Source of the DNA: Chloroflexota bacterium
GTDB lineage: Bacteria; Chloroflexota; Limnocylindria; Limnocylindrales; CSP1-4
Direction of reading: 5' to 3'
Assembly (NCBI GenBank): GCA_015661135.1
Contig: JACVXW010000007.1
Span: 3,062-37,446, forward strand
Length of the DNA stretch: 34,385 bases
Positions 17,421 to 25,722 of the stretch are shown here, one piece after another. Under the pieces are notes generated by a model that worked only from the letters and a program-made list of their open reading frames with translations, was not told the origin of the DNA and made no database searches. Each line of letters begins with the position of its first letter. The first letter of the stretch is position 1. Made by a program: the position numbers and the translations under genes.

Positions 17421-19472
17421 ATGAACGCGCGTACCGACGAGTCCGAGACGACGCCCGGTACGGAGCCGCCCGTAGAGGCTGCCCTGGACGCAGAGGCTGC
17501 CCTGGAAGCAGAGGCCGCCCTGGAAGCAGAGGCTGCCCTGGAAGCAGAGAGTGCCGCCCTGCAGGCGCCGGCCGATCTCGCGGTGCCGGGCCTCGAACCC
17601 GGACCCGTGGTCGAGCCTGGACCGGGTCGTGCCCGGACGGCCCGCCGCTTCGTCGTGGCGTTCACGTTCGGACTCCTGGCCGTGCTCGCGGTCGCTGCCG
17701 GCGCCCTGGCGGCCTTTGATTCATCCAATGCCGGACGCATCCTGCCCAGCGTCCACGTCGGCAGCGTGGACGTCTCGGGCCTGACCCCGTCCGAGGCGCG
17801 GGCAAGGCTGTCCACGGCGTTCCCGGACCTCGCCGTCGGTGAGCTCGTCCTCACCGCGGCGGAGGAAACGCGGACCGTGTCGTATGCGACGCTTGGTCGC
17901 CGGCTGGACGTCGATGCGCTGGTGGAGCGGGCGATGGCGGTCGGTCGCGGCGGCGCAACGCTCGAACGCATCGCGTCGAATGTCCGGACGATGGTGCGCG
18001 GCGTCGAGATCGACCTCCAGGTACGTTTTGATCCGATCGCGCTGGCCGAGGCGGTCCGGGCACTCGCCCGCGCTACGGATCTCCCGCCTGTCGACGCGAC
18101 GGTCGCCGTGTCGGGGAGCGGCTTCGCGTTGACCTCCGGCCACGATGGACGGACCGCGGACGTTGACGCGGCGACGCGGGCCGCCGCCGCGCTTCTCGCC
18201 GATCCAGCCGCCCCGCCGACGGTCCAGGTCAACGTCCCGATCCAGGACGTCGAACCGGACGTGACCAGCCAGGAGGCCCGGGCGGCCCGAGCCGCCGCCG
18301 CCGGGATCGCGGTTGATCTCGAGCTCGTGGACGGGTCGGAGACCTGGACGATCGCGGGTGACTCCTTCCGCGGCTGGATCACCTTCGCCGCCCAGGACGA
18401 CGGCAGCTATGGACCGGTCGTGGCCCAGGCCGGGCTCGAAGGCGGGCTCACCGAGATTGCCGCCGAGGTCGCTCGCGAGCCGGTGGACGCTTCGTTCCTG
18501 CTCGGCGATGGCAAGACGGTCGTCGGCGTGACCGCTGCCAGGAACGGCCGGGCCCTGGACGTGCCAGCAACCGTGGCTACCCTGATCGCGGTCATCGAGC
18601 AGCTCGCGGCCGGGCTCACGGTGTCACGCATCCCGATCACGACCGAGGTCGTCGAGCCGGGTCTGACCACCGCCGAGGCGGCGCAGACCGCGCCGCTCAT
18701 GGAGCCGATCTCCGAGTGGACCACCTACTTCCCCATCGGCATCAAGAACGGTCAGGGCGCGAACATCTGGATCCCGGCCGGGGACGTCGACGGGACGGTC
18801 GTGCTGCCGGGTGCGTGGTTCGACTTCTGGGACGCGCTCGGCCCCGTGACCCGCGAGCGCGGCTACAAGGACGGCGGCGCGATCATCAACGGCAAGACAG
18901 AACCCCAGGGCGCGCTCGCCGGCGGCATCTGCTCCACCTCCACCACCCTCTTCAACGCCGCGCTTCGGGCAGGCCTCGAGATGGGCGCCCGACGGAACCA
19001 CTACTACTACATCGACCGGTACCCGCTCGGGCTGGACGCGACCGTCTTCCAGAGCAGTTCCGGCTCGATCCAGACGATGTCCTTCCGGAACGACACGGCC
19101 TCGCCGATCCTCATTCGCGGCTCTGGCTGGTCCGTCGGCCGCAAGGGCTACGTCAAGTTCCAGCTGTGGTCCGTGCCCACGGGCAGGGACGTCGACTTCA
19201 CGACACCGATCGTGGAGAACGTCAGGCCGGCCACCGACAGCACCGTCTACACGACCGAACTGGCGCCGGGCGTCAAGGAGCGGATCGAGTTCCCGGTGGA
19301 CGGCAAGGAGGTCTGGGTGACCCGTACGGTCACGGACTCCGCCGGGGCCGTCCTGCACCAGGAGACGTACTACTCGCGCTACGCACGGATCACCGGGATC
19401 CTGCGAATCGGCATCGCGCCCGACCCCGACCAGACCCCCCCGCCGGATCCCGCGCCCAGCCCGAGTCCCTAG
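17421..19472 (+). CDS. VanW family protein with peptidoglycan-binding-like domains
   Basis: GAWFDFWDALGPVTRERGYKDGGAIINGKTEPQGALAGGICSTSTTLFNAALRAGLEMGARRNHYYYIDRYPLGLDATVF; one N-terminal TM. Confidence 0.88.
   Translation: MNARTDESETTPGTEPPVEAALDAEAALEAEAALEAEAALEAESAALQAPADLAVPGLEPGPVVEPGPGRARTARRFVVAFTFGLLAVLAVAAGALAAFDSSNAGRILPSVHVGSVDVSGLTPSEARARLSTAFPDLAVGELVLTAAEETRTVSYATLGRRLDVDALVERAMAVGRGGATLERIASNVRTMVRGVEIDLQVRFDPIALAEAVRALARATDLPPVDATVAVSGSGFALTSGHDGRTADVDAATRAAAALLADPAAPPTVQVNVPIQDVEPDVTSQEARAARAAAAGIAVDLELVDGSETWTIAGDSFRGWITFAAQDDGSYGPVVAQAGLEGGLTEIAAEVAREPVDASFLLGDGKTVVGVTAARNGRALDVPATVATLIAVIEQLAAGLTVSRIPITTEVVEPGLTTAEAAQTAPLMEPISEWTTYFPIGIKNGQGANIWIPAGDVDGTVVLPGAWFDFWDALGPVTRERGYKDGGAIINGKTEPQGALAGGICSTSTTLFNAALRAGLEMGARRNHYYYIDRYPLGLDATVFQSSSGSIQTMSFRNDTASPILIRGSGWSVGRKGYVKFQLWSVPTGRDVDFTTPIVENVRPATDSTVYTTELAPGVKERIEFPVDGKEVWVTRTVTDSAGAVLHQETYYSRYARITGILRIGIAPDPDQTPPPDPAPSPSP
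17475..17546 (+). repeat. Four copies of an 18-bp near-perfect repeat at the VanW N-terminus
   Basis: GAGGCTGCCCTGGAAGCA with 1-nt variants; encodes (EAALEA)n before the TM. Confidence 0.93.
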
Positions 19473-19487
19473 ACGGGCGACCGGCGG

Positions 19488-19940
19488 TCAGGAGCTCGAG
19501 GCGGTCGCGCCGTCCGCCTGGCAGGTCGGGCACAGCCCGAAGAGCTCCAGGCGATGCGCGTCGATCTGGTAGCCGGTCTCGGTCGCGATTCGGCCGACGA
19601 CCCCGGCCAGCCCGGCGTCGTCCACATCGGTCGCCCGCCCACACCTCGCGCAGACGACGTGGTGGTGGTGGGCAGCCGGCTCGCACGCGATATACGCATG
19701 GTCGCCTGACGGGAGGTCGATCCGCTCGATCGCACCGACGCCTTCGAATACCTCGATCGTCCGGAAGATCGTGGCGCGGGCGATGCCCAGCCGCCGCATC
19801 GCCGCATCGCCGACGAGCTCGGCGGCCGTGAAGTGGCCCTGCCGCGACGCGATCAGGTCGGCCACCGCCCGGCGCGGACCCGTGAGCCGGTATCCGGCCC
19901 GGTCCAGCATGACGAGCGGCGATTCGACCACGGCATCCAT
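19488..19940 (-). CDS. Fur family transcriptional regulator
   Basis: GYRLTGPRRAVADLIASRQGHFTAAELVGDA...ARATIFRTIEVFEGVGAIERI...HHHHVVCARCG...LCPTC. Confidence 0.9.
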   Translation of the reverse strand: MDAVVESPLVMLDRAGYRLTGPRRAVADLIASRQGHFTAAELVGDAAMRRLGIARATIFRTIEVFEGVGAIERIDLPSGDHAYIACEPAAHHHHVVCARCGRATDVDDAGLAGVVGRIATETGYQIDAHRLELFGLCPTCQADGATASSS

Positions 19941-20130
19941 CGCGACAGGATACGCGGCGCATACTTCGACCTGATGAGCCAAGAGATCAGCCAGAAACAC
20001 CCTGCGAGGCTGGGCGACCGGCGCCGGCGTGTGCCGGGGTTCGCCCGCTGCGACGCGGACGGAGCGGAGGCTCGCAACCGGCGCTCCTGACCGGACGCCG
20101 ACCGAAGCCCGCTCTACCGGAGATCGTCTC

Positions 20131-21141
20131 GTGTTTTCCACCCCGTCCAGCCCGTCCATCAAGCCCCGTCGCGCCGCCGTCTGGCTCGTGCTGGCCGCCG
20201 CCGCTTGGGGCCTCGGGACGGTCATCAGCAAGCGCGCCGTCGAGGAGATCCCGCCACTCAGCCTGCTCGTCATCCAGCTCACGATCAGCGTGGTGGCGCT
20301 CTGGATCGGGCGGGGCCTCGTCGGGCGGGGCCTATTCGGGCGGGGCCTATTCGGGCGGGCCAGCGATCCGGCGGACCGTCCGGCGGATTCCGCCGCGCTC
20401 GATCGCCTGGGCCTGCTTAATCCCGGGGCCTCCTACGCCCTCAGCCTCGTGGGGCTGACGGGGATCACGGCCAGCCTGTCCGTGCTCCTTTGGGCCATCG
20501 AGCCGGTCCTGATCCTTGCCATCGCCTGGTGGTGGCTCCGCGAGCCCGTCACGCCGCGACTCGTGGTCCTCTCGGCGACCGCGGTTGCCGGGATGGCGCT
20601 CGTGGTCTGGTCCCCCGGCCTCGGCGGCCAGGTCGTGGCCATCCTCGCGACGGTCGCCGGGATCGCCTGCTGTGCGGTCTATACCGTGCTGGCCCGCCGA
20701 CGCATCGGTGACGTTCCGTCCACGCTCCGCATCGTCCTCGGGCAGCAGGCCTGGGCCCTCGGGTTCGCGGCCCTGCTCCTGGGCGCGTCGGTCCTGGTTG
20801 ACGGCGTCCTCGGCGGAACCGACGCCGCCGGCATCGGTTACAGCGCAATGTTCACGGTGACGGCGCCGATCTCCGTCGAGGCCTGGGCGAGCGCCGTCGT
20901 TTCCGGTGTCGTGTACTACGCCCTCGCCTATGTGTTCTACCTCAGCGGCCTTCGGCACGTTCCCGCGTCACGCGCAGCCGCCGCGTTCTACCTCATTCCG
21001 CTGTTCGGCGTGGCCGGCGGCGTGGCGCTGCTCGGGGACCGTCTGGACCCGGGGCAGTGGCTGGGCGCGGTGGTCATCGTCGCGAGCGTCGTCGCGATCG
21101 CCCGGTCGGGCTCGACGCCAAAGGCCGCACCCGCACGCTGA
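20131..21141 (+). CDS. EamA (DMT) family transporter
   Basis: Ten-TM-like hydrophobic pattern, AAAAWGLGTVISKRAVEEIPPLSLLVIQLTISVVAL; C-terminal AAAFYLIPLFGVAGGVALLGDRLDPGQWLGAVVIV. Confidence 0.88.
   Translation: MFSTPSSPSIKPRRAAVWLVLAAAAWGLGTVISKRAVEEIPPLSLLVIQLTISVVALWIGRGLVGRGLFGRGLFGRASDPADRPADSAALDRLGLLNPGASYALSLVGLTGITASLSVLLWAIEPVLILAIAWWWLREPVTPRLVVLSATAVAGMALVVWSPGLGGQVVAILATVAGIACCAVYTVLARRRIGDVPSTLRIVLGQQAWALGFAALLLGASVLVDGVLGGTDAAGIGYSAMFTVTAPISVEAWASAVVSGVVYYALAYVFYLSGLRHVPASRAAAAFYLIPLFGVAGGVALLGDRLDPGQWLGAVVIVASVVAIARSGSTPKAAPAR
20308..20352 (+). repeat. Three 15-bp repeats inside EamA gene
   Basis: GGGCGGGGCCTCGTC then GGGCGGGGCCTATTC x2; encodes GRGLV/GRGLF/GRGLF. Confidence 0.9.
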
Positions 21142-21233
21142 AGGTTGGCGTGGTCGCGGTCGCCCCGTTGACGCCACTCGGATACTGGGAACACCGCTCG
21201 GCTCTGCCCGAGCCCGCGCATCGGGGGGCGCCC

Positions 21234-22052
21234 GTGGCCGTCGAAGAAGTTCCGGATCTCGCCGCGATCAAGCGGCGCCAGCAGGCGACCTGGTCGGCCG
21301 GCGACTACCACAAGATCGGGACGCAGATCCTCATCGTGTCGGAGCTGCTGATCGAGGCGCTCGACGTGCGCTCGCCGGAGCGCCTCCTCGATGTCGCCAC
21401 CGGCAGTGGCAACGCCGCCCTGGCCGCCGCCCGGCGCGGGTGCACGGTCGTGGGGCTCGACTACGTTCCGGCCCTCCTGGGCCGCGCACGCCGACGCGCC
21501 GACGCGGAGGGTCTCGAGGTCGAGTTCATCGAGGGCGATGCCGAGGGACTGCCTTTCCCCGACGCGAGCTTCGACGTCGTGAGCTCCGTCTTCGGGGCCA
21601 TGTTCGCGCCGGACCAGGGGCAGACGGCCCGGGAGCTCGCCCGGGTCTGCCGACCGGGCGGTCGCATCGGCCTCGTCGCGCACACGCCCGAGGGCTTCAT
21701 CGGCCAGCTCTTCAAGACCAACGCGAAGCACGTGCCGCCGCCTGCCGGCCTGCGCTCCCCGGTCCTCTGGGGCACGGAAGATCGACTTCGGGAACTGTTC
21801 GGAGACACGCTGGCGGGCGCCACCTTCGAGCGGCGCTTCTACACGTTCCGCTACCGGTCGCCCGCCGCCTACCTGGACTACTGGCGCCGCTGGTACGGGC
21901 CCACGATTAAGGCGTTCGAGGCCGTCGGCGATGCCGGACGCGCGGCGCTCGAGGCGGACCTGCTGGATCTCATCGCCAGGTTCAACCGGGCCGACGACGG
22001 CACGATGGTCGTGCCGAGCGAGTACCTGGAGGCCGTCCTCATTCGCCGGTAA
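21234..22052 (+). CDS. Class I SAM-dependent methyltransferase
   Basis: RLLDVATGSGNAALAAARRGCTVVGLDYVPALLGRARRRA...GDAEGLPFPDASFDVVSSVFGAMFAPDQ. Confidence 0.92.
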   Translation: MAVEEVPDLAAIKRRQQATWSAGDYHKIGTQILIVSELLIEALDVRSPERLLDVATGSGNAALAAARRGCTVVGLDYVPALLGRARRRADAEGLEVEFIEGDAEGLPFPDASFDVVSSVFGAMFAPDQGQTARELARVCRPGGRIGLVAHTPEGFIGQLFKTNAKHVPPPAGLRSPVLWGTEDRLRELFGDTLAGATFERRFYTFRYRSPAAYLDYWRRWYGPTIKAFEAVGDAGRAALEADLLDLIARFNRADDGTMVVPSEYLEAVLIRR

Positions 22053-22070
22053 GGCGCGGCGCGGGTGAGT

Positions 22071-22443
22071 TGGTGGAGATGGGGGAGAGTCGAACTCCCC
22101 GTCCAGAGCCCTTCGGCAGGAACCACTACGAGCGTGTCCGATCGTTTTCGTCGACCGTCCGGGCGGGGATCGGCACTCTCCCGGGTGGTCCAGTCACGTG
22201 TCTCTAGATCGAGCTTGCTCCCGGACTACGCGACGCTCGTCCGGGCTGCAGCCCCGCTGAATGACGCTTCCACGGCCCACGGGACGGAGGCCGCTTCCAC
22301 GCTCACCTTACCGCCTAAGCGGCGAGGGCGAGAGTCGACTGCTTGTTGGCAGTTGCTTCGATTTGCCGCCTGTTTAACGAGGCCTGACGGCACCTCGGCT
22401 CGCATTTCCTGTCTTCCGGACCCTGTCGAAACCACGCATCCCC
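22071..22443 (-). ncRNA. ssrA: Transfer-messenger RNA, tag (AT)ANKQSTLALAA
   Basis: Minus-strand 5' end GGGGATGCGTGGTTTCGACAGGGTC and 3' end GGACGGGGAGTTCGACTCTCCCCCATCTCCACCA pair as an acceptor stem; internal ORF GCC AAC AAG CAG TCG ACT CTC GCC CTC GCC GCT TAG. Confidence 0.96.
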
Positions 22444-22477
22444 ACAGGACCAAGACGCGCTCGGGCGTCTCTCCCAG

Positions 22478-22506
22478 AGTCTAGCCCAGGTTGCGCGATC
22501 GGCCAA
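22478..22506 (-). promoter_or_regulatory. Putative ssrA promoter
   Basis: Minus strand TTGGCC - 17 bp - TAGACT, about 35 nt upstream of the mature 5' end. Confidence 0.5.
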
Positions 22507-22530
22507 TCTTGGGGCGAGTAGGATTCCCCG

Positions 22531-23196
22531 ATGCGACTGACGGCCTGGGAGGAGGAGCGCATGCTCGTCTTCAGCGCGGCCGAGCTGGCACGCCGCCACC
22601 GCGACGCCGGGCTGCTCCTCAACGCGCCTGAGGCTGTCGCGCTCATCTGCGACGCCATGTTCGAGGCGGCACGGGCCGGGGCCACCTTCGCCGACGTCGA
22701 GGCCGCCGGGCGGGCCGCCGTCCAGCCGGGCGAGGCCATGCCAGGCGTCCCATCCCTGGTCGACGAGGTCCGCCTGGAGGTGCTCATCGGCGACGGGACG
22801 CGGCTCATCGTCCTGCTGGATCCACTGGGCGCGGCCGCAACCGAGCCGAACGGCCCGGGCTCGGTCACGCTGGCCACGGCCGATCTTGACGATCCGGCTG
22901 CGCACCTGGAGCGACGGCAGGTCGTGGTTCGGAGCGCATCGCGGCGCGTCATCCATGTCTCGTCGCACTTCCCGTTCCATCGGGTCAACCGGCGGCTCGA
23001 ATTCGACCGGGGGGCCGCGACGGGCTTCCGCCTGGACATTCCCGCCGGAAGCTCGGAGCGCTGGGCGCCGGGCGAAACGAGGACGGTTTCGCTCGTTCGG
23101 TATGCCGCCGAGATGCATACCGGACCGGAGATCGACCCCGAAGGCGCGCCTTCGGACCCGCCGACCGACGCCTCGACCCAAAGCGGCCCTCGATGA
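22531..23196 (+). CDS. Urease-like fused gamma/beta subunit
   Basis: Gamma-like MRLTAWEEERMLVFSAAELARRHRDAGLLLNAPEAVALICDAMFEAARAG...MPGVPSLVDEVRLEVLIGDGTRLIVLLDPLG, then beta-like VIHVSSHFPFHRVNRRLEFDRGAATGFRLDIPAGSSERWAPGETRTVSLV. Confidence 0.88.
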   Translation: MRLTAWEEERMLVFSAAELARRHRDAGLLLNAPEAVALICDAMFEAARAGATFADVEAAGRAAVQPGEAMPGVPSLVDEVRLEVLIGDGTRLIVLLDPLGAAATEPNGPGSVTLATADLDDPAAHLERRQVVVRSASRRVIHVSSHFPFHRVNRRLEFDRGAATGFRLDIPAGSSERWAPGETRTVSLVRYAAEMHTGPEIDPEGAPSDPPTDASTQSGPR

Positions 23197-24917
23197 CCCG
23201 CCTCTCGCGAGTCGAGCGGCTGGCTCGCTACGGACCGACGACCGGCGACCTCGTCCGGCTCGCCGACACCTCGCTCCGGATCCGGGTCCGGGAGGACCGC
23301 CAGGCGCCCGGCGACGAGCCGGTCTGGGGATACGCCAAGGACCTCCGCCTGGACATGGCCCAATCCTCGAAGGCCGGGCCGTCCCAACTCGACGCGGTGA
23401 TCGTCGGCGCGCTCGTGGTCGATCCGGTCATCGGCATCGTCAAGGCGGACATAGGGATCAAGGACGGCCGGATCGTGGGCGTGGGACGCGCCGGCAACCC
23501 GGGCATTTCCGAGGGCATCGACCTGCCGATCGGGCCGCACACGTCTCCGATCTCGGCCTACGGGCTCATCGCGACACCGGGCGCCGTGGACTCGCACGTT
23601 CACACGATCAGCCCGAACCTGATCCCGGCGGCGCTGTCCGCCGGCGTCACGACCCTGATCACGGCGGGCTTTGAGGAGCCACCGGCCGCCATGGAGCGGA
23701 CGCTGCGCGGCCTGGAGGACTGGCCGATCAACGTGGGACTCCAGGCCAGCGCCCGGGCCGCGTCTGATGCCGCCCTCGAGCCGCTCCTGGACGCGGGGGC
23801 CGTCGGCTTCAAGATTCACGAGGATTACGGGGCTTCACCGGAGCTCATCGATCACGTCCTGCGCTTCGCCGACAGGCACGACATCTCGGTCAGCCTCCAC
23901 ACGGACGGCCTGCACGAGACCGCCGAGCTGGAGGACACGGTGGCCGCGATCGCCGGGCGTACCGTCCACGCCTACCACGTGGAAGGCTCTGGCGGCGGGC
24001 ACGTGCCCGACGTCATCGCCCTCGTCCGGGAAGCAAACGTCATCTGCTCGTCCACCACGCCGACGATCCCGTGGGGCGTGAGCGCGGCGAGCGAGACGCT
24101 GGCCATGACGATGCTCAATCACGGCACGAGCTGGGCGTTGCCGGAGGACGTTGCGCTGGTCCTGGAGCGCCTCCACCCGGCGACCATGGCTGCGGAGGGT
24201 CCGCTCCACGAGCTGGGCGCAATCAGCATCGTGAACTCGGATTCGCAGGGCATGGGCCGGATCATGGAGACGGTCCGGCGGACCTTCCAGCTGGCCGACG
24301 TCATGAAGGCCTGGCGGGCGTCGGAGGCCGGGCGGACCGTCGCGGCGCTGGCCGGCCTGCCCGACGAAGGCGAAGGCGCCGTGGGCGACGACGGGGACGA
24401 CGGTGATCGAGTCCTGCGCTACCTCGCCAAGGTGACCCTGGAGCCGGCGATCACGCACGGAATCGCGGAGCACGTCGGCTCACTCGCCCCCGGCCGGATC
24501 GCCGACATCGTCCTCTGGAAGCCCGGCTGGTTCGGGGTCAAGCCGGAGCTCGTCGTGAAGGGCGGCCACCCGGCCTGGTCCCCGCTGGGTGACGGCAACG
24601 CGTCCGTGGAGCGGTCCGAGCCGACGCGCTACGCGCGCGAGTTCGCCGGCCTGCCGCACGCTGCGCCCGGGGTGTCGGTGACCTTCGTCTCCGGGGCCGC
24701 CAACCAGGAGGTGCTGCGCCGCCGCCTCGCGAGCCGACGGACATTCCTCCCGGTTGCCGGCTGCCGGGGTTTGACGCGGGCATCCCTCGCCTGGAACCGG
24801 GCGACGGCCGCGATCGAGGTGGACCCGGCCACCGGACGCGTCACGCTCGGGGGGGTGCCCGTGGAGGCGCCGCCGGCGACCGAGCTCCCGTTGAACCGGC
24901 GATACTTCCTGCGCTGA
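23193..24917 (+). CDS. Urease alpha-like metal-dependent amidohydrolase
   Basis: YGPTTGDLVRLADTSLRIRV, DSHVHTISP, GFKIHEDYGASPELID, SLHTDG, YHVEGSGGGHVPD, NSDSQGMGR, LNRRYFLR; ATG overlaps the upstream stop (ATGA). Confidence 0.9.
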   Translation: MTRLSRVERLARYGPTTGDLVRLADTSLRIRVREDRQAPGDEPVWGYAKDLRLDMAQSSKAGPSQLDAVIVGALVVDPVIGIVKADIGIKDGRIVGVGRAGNPGISEGIDLPIGPHTSPISAYGLIATPGAVDSHVHTISPNLIPAALSAGVTTLITAGFEEPPAAMERTLRGLEDWPINVGLQASARAASDAALEPLLDAGAVGFKIHEDYGASPELIDHVLRFADRHDISVSLHTDGLHETAELEDTVAAIAGRTVHAYHVEGSGGGHVPDVIALVREANVICSSTTPTIPWGVSAASETLAMTMLNHGTSWALPEDVALVLERLHPATMAAEGPLHELGAISIVNSDSQGMGRIMETVRRTFQLADVMKAWRASEAGRTVAALAGLPDEGEGAVGDDGDDGDRVLRYLAKVTLEPAITHGIAEHVGSLAPGRIADIVLWKPGWFGVKPELVVKGGHPAWSPLGDGNASVERSEPTRYAREFAGLPHAAPGVSVTFVSGAANQEVLRRRLASRRTFLPVAGCRGLTRASLAWNRATAAIEVDPATGRVTLGGVPVEAPPATELPLNRRYFLR

Positions 24918-24952
24918 ACCGGCGCGGGGTCCGGCGACGGCCGGCCGCCAGC

Positions 24953-25417
24953 TCAGCCCTTGCGCGCCTCGGCGATGTCGCGGTCCATCTGCCGCCGGGC
25001 GTCCCGCTCGGCGATGTCGCGCCGGCGGTCGTGGAGTTGCTTGCCGCGGGCCAGTCCAATCTCGACCTTGGCCCGTCCGCGCCCGTCGATGTAGACGCGA
25101 AGCGGGATCAGGGTGAGGCCCTTTGCCTTCGTCTTGCCGAGCAGCTGGTCGATCTCCATCCGGTGGAGGAGCAGCTTTCGATCGCGCTTGGCTTCATGGT
25201 TGTAGCGGCTGGCGCCTTCCCACGGGGCAATGTGGGCACCGACGAGCCAGGCCTCGGAGCGCTCGATCCGGGCGAACGAGTCACTGAGGTTGAGCTTGCC
25301 GGCCCGGAGCGACTTGATCTCCGTCCCGGTCAGCACGATCCCGGCCTCGATCGTGTCCTCGATCGAGTATTCGTACCTGGCCCTCCGGTTGAGGGCGATC
25401 GTCTTCTCCTCGCCCAT
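24953..25417 (-). CDS. smpB: SsrA-binding protein SmpB
   Basis: IALNRRARYEYSIEDTIEAGIVLTGTEIKSLRAGKLNLSDSFARI...DRKLLLHRMEIDQLLGKTKAKGLTLIPLRVYIDGRGRAKVEIGLARGKQLHDRR. Confidence 0.97.
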   Translation of the reverse strand: MGEEKTIALNRRARYEYSIEDTIEAGIVLTGTEIKSLRAGKLNLSDSFARIERSEAWLVGAHIAPWEGASRYNHEAKRDRKLLLHRMEIDQLLGKTKAKGLTLIPLRVYIDGRGRAKVEIGLARGKQLHDRRRDIAERDARRQMDRDIAEARKG

Positions 25418-25499
25418 GGCTCAGGCTCCAATCGATGGGGCAGGGGGGCCGGTTGCCGGGTCACGCCCGCCAGGTCGGCGAGTCGGTCCCGGATTCGCA

Positions 25500-25529
25500 C
25501 GAACGCCGGCCCTTTCGGACCGGCGTTCG
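25500..25529 (-). promoter_or_regulatory. RNA hairpin in smpB leader with GAAA tetraloop
   Basis: Minus strand CGAACGCCGGUCC-GAAA-GGGCCGGCGUUCG: 13-bp stem (one G-U). Confidence 0.75.
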
Positions 25530-25560
25530 ACTTGCGGCTGCCACCCGCACGGAAGACCGG

Positions 25561-25608
25561 CTAGACGGTCGACTCCGGCGAGGTGGTGCAATGACTGTGA
25601 CTTGACAT
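25561..25608 (-). CDS. Putative 15-aa leader peptide upstream of smpB
   Basis: AAAGGAGGTGAT Shine-Dalgarno, GGAGG to ATG spacing 9 nt; MSSHSHCTTSPESTV*. Confidence 0.45.
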   Translation of the reverse strand: MSSHSHCTTSPESTV

Positions 25609-25621
25609 TGCACATCACCTC
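25580..25621 (-). promoter_or_regulatory. Hairpin sequestering SD and AUG of the leader ORF
   Basis: Minus strand GAGGUG-AU(bulge)-GUGCAAUG / UCAAGUCACAGU loop / CAUUGCAC-CACCUC, 14 bp. Confidence 0.7.
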
Positions 25622-25637
25622 CTTTCGTTCGAGCCGA

Positions 25638-25666
25638 ACCCTAGCGGATGCCCGGCTCTCTGGCAA
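25638..25666 (-). promoter_or_regulatory. Putative promoter for leader-smpB transcript
   Basis: Minus strand TTGCCA - 17 bp - TAGGGT. Confidence 0.45.
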
Positions 25667-25722
25667 CATCGGCGATCCGCCCCGGCCCGGGGTGAGGAAC
25701 CGTGCGGGCAGACGAACGTGGG

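Noticed and set aside
25602-25607. TTGACA on the plus strand as a promoter -35
   Set aside because: No -10 at correct spacing and no plus-strand gene downstream; it lies inside the hairpin.
25614-25627. 16S rRNA 3'-end-like ATCACCTCCTTTCG on the plus strand
   Set aside because: No other rRNA sequence nearby; better explained as the complement of a strong Shine-Dalgarno on the minus strand.
25421-25669. 82-aa minus-strand ORF ending just before smpB
   Set aside because: Start codons poorly placed relative to the SD, and the peptide spans the structured leader; the 15-codon ORF fits the SD better.
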